Source: Blasia pusilla (Eukaryota; Marchantiophyta; Marchantiopsida; Blasiales). Taken from it: a DNA stretch of 64,000 bases. Positions 55,986-64,000 of this stretch are shown here, one piece after another (the first letter of the stretch is position 1; each line of letters opens with the position of its first letter). Where the stretch lies: positions 30,380,001 through 30,444,000 of the forward strand of contig CM114274.1 of the NCBI GenBank assembly GCA_050084515.1. Direction: 5' to 3'. Made by a program: the position numbers and the translations under genes. The notes under the pieces are model-generated. The model did not search any database. It was not told where the DNA came from and saw only the letters and a program-made list of their open reading frames with translations.

Positions 55986-58300
55986 TCATCCAAGGATTTC
56001 TTTATATACTACATTTCGTGTGTAGTCACCTTCCTTATTTGAATGTTCATCACTTCCAACAGTAATGTGGATGGAACTTCTCTTCCCTACTCTGGATAAT
56101 GCTACATACAATTGACCGTGAGAAAATATAGGAGTAGGCAAGTGAATGCCAACCTTTTGCAAGGTTAGACCTTGAAACTTATTAATAGTCATAGCAAACG
56201 CGAGGCAAATAGGGAATTGAAACCTACGTAAATCAGAAGGCAAACCAAAATCCGATGCAATCAATGGGATACGTAGAATAAAAACCCGATCTCCAATATT
56301 CTTCCCTGTGATGATTTCAGCATCTATGCAATGTTGCATAAATCCACGAATCACCAACTTCGTCTTGTTTGCTTGTCCTTGTGATCCATTCATGTTTCGT
56401 AAGAGCATGATTCGTGCACCAATCTTCAAATTTAAACGATGCGGAGGTAGTCTTGAAGGCAAACATGTGTTCAAAAATTCCGTTGGATAAACCTGACTCA
56501 TCCCGTCAATTGGAATAGAGTCCACGTTGAGGTAAATATGCTCCTATACACAATGTGTGATGAATTCGTGAGAAAAATAATCTAGTCAAACAATCCTAAA
56601 CCCTTAACCTCATAAGAAAAAATCTATGTAGAAGATCTATCGAGGTTAAAAGATTACCTGTCCAGAAAACCGAGACATAACATCTACATTTATGTCATCA
56701 ACATCTCTATTTCTTGGAGTTAGAATAGTTGTATCTCTCAAGAAACCAATGTTTTGGAATTGTCTAGGAGAATCGCCATAGATCAGATCAATAAGATTGG
56801 ATATCTTATTAGTATCAGTAACAATTTCAGATGGTAATTGTATGAAATCTTCTCCCAAATAAGGGTGCAAAGGTACACGACCCTTTCCCACTTCCAATAA
56901 TCAATCAGCAAAACCTTGTTGTTTAGCACGCAAATGACCTTCCAACCTTTGAACTTGCATGTTTGTTGTCAATTTCATGACCTTTACATTAGACCAAATA
57001 GGTGATCTCTTTATGGTAGCTTGGATGATTTGTGGCCGATCCCCATGACGAACAACTAGCAACACTTGATAAAAGTCACCACCAAATATCAAAAGTTTTC
57101 TGCCAAATAGTAGTTGTCGTAAATCATCAGAAGCAACTCCCATAAGATCTTGTAAAGAGCGATTCACAGCCTCGAATGCATGATGATGAGTCATCGGTGC
57201 TTCGTCCCATATAATGAGCATTGCCTCACTGATTTAAGCGTGCTCCATCACTATTGATTGATAAATTATAAATGACAAAGGAAAATAGATTAGAAGCTGT
57301 AATAATTGTAATCGAACTAATGAAACTTTTTGTATCAATAGAATTGCTTGTAAAGTGGTTAATTAATCTAAACCCCATCAATATTCAAGTAGAGTTCTTG
57401 AATATTGATGGGGATCTTGAAAGGCGAATGTGCAGTACGTCCTTCGTCTAATGACAAAGCAACTATTCCAGATGATGCTATGGCTAATGCTATACCTCTT
57501 GCACTCCTTACGCTTGCAAGAAGAAGATTATAGATAAATGCCTTTCCCGTTCCACTTGGACCGTCGATGAAAATTACTTTTGAAGATGGTGGAGCATTTG
57601 AACATATTTGATCAAGCTCATCATGCATAGCATCCCAAATAACAAGTTGTCCTTCATTCAGACACGCTTCTCCCAATTGCACTTGGTCAAATAATTCTTT
57701 TGTATCATATAATAGTTCTTGTTCCTCCAAATATGAATGTGAATGAAAGCTTTGGAAATTAACTTGGGGCATGTAAGGAAAGTTGGATAGTATCTTTCCT
57801 TGATCTTGTAAATAATAATGAACTTCCCACAATGCATTATTAATAATATCATCATCAATTGGAAGTTTAAGAATTTTTGCTTTTTGCAATAGAACATTTC
57901 CAGAAGAGATCCAAATCATGGTTAGTTTCTTTGATGCTCAAAAGAAGAAAAATAATGATCTAAGGAGTAACAATAATGAATGCTTACGTTACGTCGTTCA
58001 TGAGATCTTCTACCAGTGGAACCAAGAATTGACTCCATAAGGTTGTAGGTTGAGCAGGTGTGTTGTACGCTAGAATAATTGCAAATAGACGCCGAAGTGA
58101 AGAAACTGTACGGATTGTAGAAGCTTCTTGTAAGCAAGAGAACACTTCCCTATTATCCTCAAGAAATCCCAATTGGATAGCAGCCTCCTTGAATGTTGGA
58201 AATAATATTCCATTGACTGTTCTCAAGCATTCATATGTTGTTGCTCCTCGAACATGATGGAGAAGTAACCTCAAACAATGGCGTTCTCCTTCACCTATGA
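55986..58300 (-). pseudogene. Helitron C, Pif1-like helicase part
   Basis: Minus strand. 58274 on: LRLLLHHVRGATTYECLRTV, FPTFKEAAIQLGFLEDNREV; intron at about 57920-57985; LPIDDDIINNALWEVHYYLQ; Walker A GPSGTGKAFIYN (Thr to Ala); ASSGIVALSLDEGRTAHSPF; Walker B IIWDEAPMTHHHAFEAVNR; GGDFYQVLLVV; LTPRNRDVDDINVDVMSRFS at a GTAAT donor; then PSRLPPHRLNLKIGARIMLL, TINKFQGLTLQKVGIHLP and GQLYVALSRVGKRSSIHI. The longest frame (56525-55986) is intact at the C-terminus. Best-preserved helicase of the three copies. Confidence 0.9.
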
Positions 58301-58822
58301 AGAAGTGAAAAAAAGTAGCTCATCCCAAGATAAACACATCACTTTAGATGGTGGAAAGTAAAAGCAAGGGTACACAACAAATGTTGAGTATTTACCTGGA
58401 TGAGTAAGGTATAAGCGACCAATAGGATAATCAAGACCATTTCTTTTTTGTACCCTATGAATCGATGTCTTCTTACTCCAATGATAATATGAAGGGAAAT
58501 CTATGTATAGATATTATCAAGCAGTGTAATTAGATAGATTGGTTGCAAACCATTGTGTCAAAGTAGTCTCTCTATTTAGTTGCAAAACCTCTCAAGGAGC
58601 ATCAACATCATTGAGGTAGATTATTTGTTGTTGTGGAAGATGAACTACTAATCGTACAATACTTGTAAGTTCAGCATATAGACTAAACTTGAACAAGCGC
58701 CAACACGCCTTTGAAGAAGATATATATCTAGAAAAATGATAACTCCAAGTATTCAAATAAAGATCATGAAGTAAAGTCAAGGAATAAAATATCATGCAAC
58801 ACAATAATCAAATAACGTAATC

Positions 58823-61101
58823 TTACCTTGCATCAAGATATAACGTTTTCTCGTCAATAGTGTCGATTGCGTTGGATGTATCCTTTGACAACTTAAATGA
58901 TACAGCATCAGACCCCTTATATACATATTTATAAGTACTTGATGATATAAAAACTACTTGTAATCTCCAAATTAATGTGACAATCAAAGAGGGCGCACAA
59001 CATACGATTGTAGGGCACAATCCAACGATTATCCAATGAATGTTAGCCCTTAAGTATCGCCCTCCCATTCTCCAATCTACAAAAAAAACAATTACAAAGC
59101 ATGAAAACATCATATTGGCATCATAACCCTTACATTCATAAAAATAAGCCAAGAGGAAAATTTTCTTACCTACGATAGATCGAGTAACCATCTTCCGTCT
59201 TTGTGGTACTCGTCGAAAAAGGCAATCTTTGGTACATTTTTTTGTTTCTGTGTCCATACATGGTGCATTTGGATTTAATGCTTCACATGGTCTGTGAAGC
59301 ATGCAATTAGCGATAGTAGAATATAACCTTTGATGGGTAGATTGATCAAGGATTTCTGCTGAAATAATACTATCATAATCATACGTGGTTTATGGTTTAT
59401 CATCACAACCTAAAATAATAAGAACGTGCACGTGCAGGAGACCTCTTTTATAAAATTCCACAACATGGATGCATCCTCCAACTCAACCCAAGATTTGCTT
59501 CTCAATGTTAAGTTGTAACAACTCCTTCTTTTCCTTCTCAAAAACCCGCACAACCAGATCTGATTGATCCACAGTTGATTGACCAGGGAATAAGGCTGAT
59601 GTAATCTCCTCCCACTTAGGATTGCATGTCATCGTCAAAAAGTAGTCAAGCTTCCCCAAATTTCTTATAATTTCCATTGCATCTTGATACAGCTGATGCA
59701 TATGAAATGGCCCTCCATTAAAAGAAGAAGGTAATACAATTCGTCTCCCAACCCTTCGACTATCCACATCATGTCGATGCATGGCATCCTTTACACTTTG
59801 ATATAATTCATCCCTTAACTCCTTTTGATTCAACCAAACCCATGATAATCATTGCATCTCTACAGTAGCATACAAGTCAATCATATATTCTTTAGTAAGT
59901 CGACCAAACCATAATAAGCGATTATCATCTTCACCTCCAATTTGTGTTTAAAGTGAAAACATGCAAATTGCAAGGCCGTAACACTCTTTGTCCTTCTTAC
60001 CTTGTTAGTATCATCATCAACGCTTTCCTCATCCATACAATCATCTTCAGGTTGAAGGTGTCCCTCTTCCCCATGAATAACATGGTTTGGTTGTTGGGAT
60101 CTTGTATAGCCTCCAAAGGATATTCCGGAATGTCAACCTGCTTCACCATATATAAATAATAGAACAAAGTATAATGGAATGTATGCTTCATTGAGGTCAC
60201 ATAAACGCCTCACTCCTCCTCCCTGCAATCCTACAATTACATCACGATGGTCAACTTGTTCACTTCCATCATCCGGCAAAATAGAAGCAACCTCAAAAGT
60301 AGTTGGTAAGTTATAACGCTTTGCAGCAACACCTCTCTTACTTGCCTTGAGGATAATCCGCATGTTAAGATCATTTTCTTCAGATGCCATATGACGAAAG
60401 ATCTTGACATCAGGATTTCATTGATGTAACATATCTTGTAGCCCTTTCAAGATGTCTATATTAATATCAGAAGATCTACACATAACTCTTCCCCAATTCT
60501 CCAATTCATTTGTAGTATCATGAATGTAGAGTGGAGCAAATTGGGGTTGTGCCCCTATATCAGGATGTAAGGGTCCAATAGAATGATAGATGTCGCCTTG
60601 GACCCTAAAGTGTCCAGTGCCACCAATCTGTTCATTTATATGCACTCCAGTAGATGCAAGCTGAGGTGCAGAATTGTAAGCTCGGGCATGTGTAAGAAAA
60701 TGAAGACTTCTAGGACCAACACCTGAAATCAACAATTTCAAGAATAGAGGAGACGATTTCAAGAGGGGTAATTTTATTCTTCCATGGCCACAACATGTGC
60801 CATATGGTGATTCAGTAAACTTTGTACCTCTGATCCTATCGCATTTCCAATGTAAGGCATGACATAAGGGGCATATCTCTATCATGGAACCCAATGTATG
60901 ACGACCCGTAGTATGATTCAAACTCCTTTGTAATCGCAACTTCCTAATATCACTCTCTTGGAAATTGTATCTCCTTGCAAGATTGAGTAATGTATTTTGT
61001 CTTACAACCCTATCCACAATATGATTCGCAGGAATTGTGGAATCATTTGGTAAGGCGTAACTTTGTGGAGGCAACACAACTCCATTGAGAGTAGAAGACA
61101 C
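58823..61101 (-). pseudogene. Helitron C, Rep (HUH) part with frameshift in the tyrosine motif
   Basis: Minus strand. A 227-codon frame (61101-60418) has ARRYNFQESDIRKLRL, zinc ligands CPLCHALHWKC and CCGHGRIKLP, HARAYNSAPQLAS and LQDMLH. It continues, after a single stop, with VKIFRHMASEE, YNLPTTFEVASILPDDG, LNQKELRDELYQSVKDAMHR, MTCNPKWEEITSALFPGQS and the HUH motif RGLLHVHVLI (about 59415-59440). After an intron at about 59081-59170, the tyrosine motif has lost two bases, so YLYKYVYKG is split between two frames at about 58930. The order fits a full-length Rep-helicase. Confidence 0.9.
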
Positions 61102-61139
61102 GGGATCTACTCAAGAGTAGATCTCGTGTCTTCTACTCT
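61088..61139. repeat. 52-bp near-perfect palindrome in Helitron C
   Basis: Arms 61088-61112 and 61115-61139 are inverted copies (24 of 25 match) around AA. Helitron A at the equivalent place (about 42370-42400) has a single arm. Confidence 0.9.
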
Positions 61140-62300
61140 TGACCTTACTTCATTCCCAACATGGGGAAGAGTTATCGAATTATATATGATTTCATGTTCA
61201 CCTTGATTAGGAAAAGTGGTAGGTAACCCAACTCGTGGTGATGCATAAGTAGTGGACCTGATCGTGGACGCATTCTCAATAGTTTCATGGAGTGCACTAT
61301 TAGATAACTCAACTCTTGGTGACTTATGAAAGCCCTTTGTATGAGCTCCTTCAATTTCTCTCATTATTACTCCATCCTCTCACCTTGGCGATATATAAAT
61401 GTCCTCTATGTGAGCTCCTTGATTTTCTCCCACTATTACTCCATCCTCATTGGAAGGCGTGAAAAAATAAAGAATAGGTCAACATACAAATCAAATATGA
61501 ACATTTATGGGCTTAACACACAATTCAAAAGAATGAACTTTTGAATATTTAGTGGGTTTAGATATATATACCTTATGAGTAGACTACCAAAAGTCGAAAG
61601 GTCCATACTTGGAATAGTTGGAATATTCTCAACAACCAAAGCAGGCTGAACTTCATCATGAAGCGCTTTTCTTCTTTTTCTCTTTGAGAGCTTCCATTTT
61701 ATTAGCGCGAACAACACATTTTTGTTTTTGGGCTTCGCCTCGTAGAATTTTTCAGAAATCACATATATCGACAGGATTTTAGGGAATAGGAAGTCTGGAG
61801 CAACACATCCATATTACAAACAAAGCAAATGAAATTATAAATCATCATTATATAGGGCAAAAAATATATTAGATTCGAACAATGTTCGTCAATGAAGTGA
61901 ACTTACGTTGGAGATGTTTCGGGGGTGAGTTCATCTTCAATGTTTGTTTGTTGTGCTAGGATTTCTTTACGACGGGTACGCCTTTTTTGTTGCACATTCG
62001 TACGCATGAATTTCCAAAAGTCACGCAAATCTCTAGGATTTGATGGAAACGGAAGTGTGACAACATTTTAGTAGAAGGCATGATTAAAGTATAAATATAA
62101 ATAAATCATGGAAATAAAGGCACAAAAGAAAGATGCTTACATTGGAGACGTGTTGATATGTCTCCTTGAAGTATGTAGTGGAATTGGTGTATTTGTTAGA
62201 TCACCGAGCGGTTGCGGTCCACTTCCAATCATGACCCAACGACACTTGCCATCTATATACCACACCACAAAACTATTGATCAAACTCAACCATGGATGAT
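61107..62300 (-). pseudogene. Helitron C, N-terminal exons with a repeated basic motif
   Basis: Minus strand, in order PQPLGDLTNTPIPLHTSRR (about 62215), LPFPSNPRDLRDFWKFMR, VQQKRRTRRKEILAQQ (about 62055-61940), then a second, decayed version of the same motif (LPIP-NPVDICDF, GEAQKQKCVVRANK, about 61790-61690), and SPRVELSNSALHETIENAS (61364 on). Splice-like ACTTAC and ACCTTA sites separate them. The motif probably gives nuclear import or DNA contact. Stops in the second version. Confidence 0.65.
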
Positions 62301-62640
62301 CAAAAACGAAAAGTAAGAGTTTACATTTGAGAGGTAAAACTTCTCAAATTTTCTGACTTATGATAGTGGCAAGGAGAAAAGTAACCTGACGTAGCATGAA
62401 ATAAAATAAGAAGAAAAAAACTTTTGTGTCACATTTAAGAAATTGGAGCAAGAAAGATGAAAATTAAGATAAGAAAGGAAGGGAGGGGAAAGGAAAATTT
62501 TAGTGTTTAAAATTCAGAATAGAAAGAGAAAAAAAAGTGGAAATAATTTTTAGAAAATATTTTATTTTTTGAAAAAAAGGGTTAGGTTCGGGCTAGCGTT
62601 TGTAAACCTCCCAACCCTAGCCCAAGGGTGGCGTCATTGG
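62301..62640. other. A-rich spacer upstream of Helitron C
   Basis: Purine-rich non-coding DNA (GAAAAAAAG runs). The Helitron 5-prime end (TC) should lie here or slightly beyond, but no diagnostic terminus was recognised. Confidence 0.5.
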
Positions 62641-63056
62641 CGAACCCACCTCCCTCCCTCCCTCCCTTCCCCGCTGAAATTCCCGTGAGCCGTCGAATTT
62701 GGATCCGACAGCTCCCTTTCCCCTCCCCGTTGCCATATGTGTGCGCCGTCAGATTTTGATCTGACCGCTCCCTTACCCCTCCCCGCAGCCAGATTGGCAG
62801 ATGTTAGATCTAGATCTAATGGCTCATGGCGACTACGTACACACCATTCAAATCCACCTCCCTCCCTCCCTCCCTTCCCGGCCAAAATTCCTGTGAGCCG
62901 TCGGATTTGGATTCGACGGATACCTTCCCCCTCCCTGCAGCCATATCCGCGGGCCATCGGATTCGGATTTGACGGCTCCCTTCCCCCTCCCCGCAGCCAA
63001 ACTTTCAGCTGTTAGATCCAGATCTGATGGATGGTGTCGACTCTGCCCACATTAGT
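62640..63056. repeat. CT-rich duplicated block with CCGTC-GACGG dyads
   Basis: Two blocks (about 62645-62860 and 62862-63056) both start CCTCCCTCCCTCCCTTCCC. Each contains three degenerate copies of GCCGTCGGATTTGGAT-YGACGG followed by CTCCCTTCCCCCTCCCCGCAGCC. Each copy is itself an inverted repeat (CCGTC with GACGG; TTAGATCTAGATCTAA at about 62803). Frames through it are compositional. Confidence 0.8.
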
Positions 63057-64000
63057 TGAATCGGACTTTCTCCCCTACCCCTGGCTCAGCCGCGACATCC
63101 GCCTCACTTGCCTCACTCGCTTCACGCAACCGCCGCAACTTCCATAGCTCCGCTCTCCCTCTCAAACTCGTGGTCGTGGTCCTGCTCGCTCTTTTCGTAC
63201 TTGTGCTCATTTTTTTCTCCATTCTCGTGCTCGTGCCGTGCTTGTGCAGGTTCCACGACTTGGGATTCTTGGCCCGTGCTCCCTCTTACATCGTGATGCC
63301 TTACTTTTGTGCTCTTGGATGAGAGCTCCTGATCGGTGGGTTGCATCTTTGATTAACTCTTTCCTGATCAATGTCTGCCTAGAATGATTTTGGCTGAGTC
63401 AATGATCTCGGTTGAGCCTTCAACGATTTTGGTTGAGTCTGTCATGATTGTGGTCTTGCCAGTCTTTCCTGATCGTTGTGTTTCCTGATAGTTTTCTGAT
63501 CAGAAGCCTTCAATGCTTTCTAGCGTCTATCATTTAACTACTTTGCAAATCAAGGGAGCGGGTTCCATCGGCTTTTGGCTGAGAGCCATATCCATAGGTT
63601 TCTTCCCTCGATCCTCCGCTCGTTCCACGGTTGTCTCTCCTAGCTTGTTCGCAGGTTCCATGCTGATTTTCTTTCCTATGGTCCTCTAGACAGTCAGGGG
63701 CAGCTTGGCTCAAGGAGCAGGTCGGGGGGTGTTTGGCTCTAGAAGCAGGCCACGGGAGTTTGTCTCAAGGAGCAGGGCTCCATCTAATGTACTCGGGGTT
63801 GCTGTAGCTATGATGTAGGTTACGCACCCACCTCTGAGCACACCCACTCCCAATGTGTACGTTATTAGTGTCGTCGTGACTATCTCAGATTTTGCAGTAA
63901 GGCCTTTGTGTAGAGTGTACAGTCTAGAGTACTTGAGATGAGTACTCTTCCACTTACATAGCATAGTGATAAGAAACATTCATGAATATCTCATAATTTT
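63057..64000. other. unassigned, CT-rich then mixed DNA
   Basis: A hydrophobic frame at 63056-63322 (LVVVVLLALFVLVLIFFSIL) is driven by CT-rich composition. Short repeats of GATTTTGG-TGAGTC and CCTGATC occur at 63350-63500. It may be an upstream region or first exon of a gene beyond the window. No firm evidence. Confidence 0.35.

Noticed and set aside
63056-63322. small hydrophobic membrane protein
   Set aside because: CT-rich composition produces the Val/Leu run; there is no homology or start context to support a gene.

Overview
The window is nuclear DNA from a land plant, and almost all of it is transposable elements inserted into one another. Evidence for a plant: Ty1-copia elements with a tRNA-iMet primer site, Ty3-gypsy elements (one with a chromodomain), intron-containing Rep/Pif1 Helitrons, a MULE, an EDM2-type PHD module and a decayed malectin-LRR receptor kinase. 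Several families (the gypsy pol at 8.2-29.1 kb, the large transposase at 12.2-16.9 kb) remind me of proteins in mosses, liverworts or lycophytes, but I could not check this and do not name a species. I see no intact host gene and no rRNA, tRNA or CRISPR array.

Layout. 1-6.2 kb: AT-rich non-autonomous Helitron-like DNA, a MITE candidate, small tandem repeats, and inverted fragments of an LTR (family A) flanking an array of 14 GGAACT-NN-AGTTCC dyads. 8.2-29.1 kb: a nest. A gypsy pol (8.2-8.90 and 27.96-29.09 kb) is interrupted by a copia element (copia-1, LTRs 8903-9207 and 27649-27956). Copia-1 is interrupted three times: by a 12.0-kb DNA transposon (11742-23771, 8-bp target duplication ACTCTAAT), by solo LTR-A (24801-26074) and by solo LTR-B (26951-27424). 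The DNA transposon contains a second copia fragment (about 18.0-20.4 kb). At each of the three breaks in copia-1 the coding frame resumes on the far side, so the insertion points are secure.

29.7-30.8 kb: MULE remnant. 32.0-32.3 kb: MITE. 32.4-37.0 kb: malectin-LRR receptor-kinase pseudogene on the minus strand. 37.4-47.16 kb: Helitron A (nearly complete) fused head-to-tail to internal fragment B. 47.17-48.68 kb: chromodomain gypsy integrase split into opposite strands, with a fold-back MITE at the breakpoint. 48.9-51.46 kb: two gypsy LTRs about 1 kb long. 52.3-52.8 kb: a second non-autonomous Helitron-like copy. 52.8-55.3 kb: unassigned DNA. 55.84-62.3 kb: Helitron C. 62.6-63.06 kb: CT-rich dyad repeats.

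How the parts relate. All autonomous elements are damaged. The two Helitrons with a complete helicase (A and C) have both lost the Rep tyrosine motif; fragment B keeps it but lacks the helicase C-terminus. The most unusual item is the 12-kb DNA transposon: a multi-exon transposase of a family I cannot name, lying beside an EDM2/NSD-like double PHD gene. A second theme is long, near-perfect palindromes found in one copy of a repeat but absent from its sister copy, as expected from fold-back template switching.
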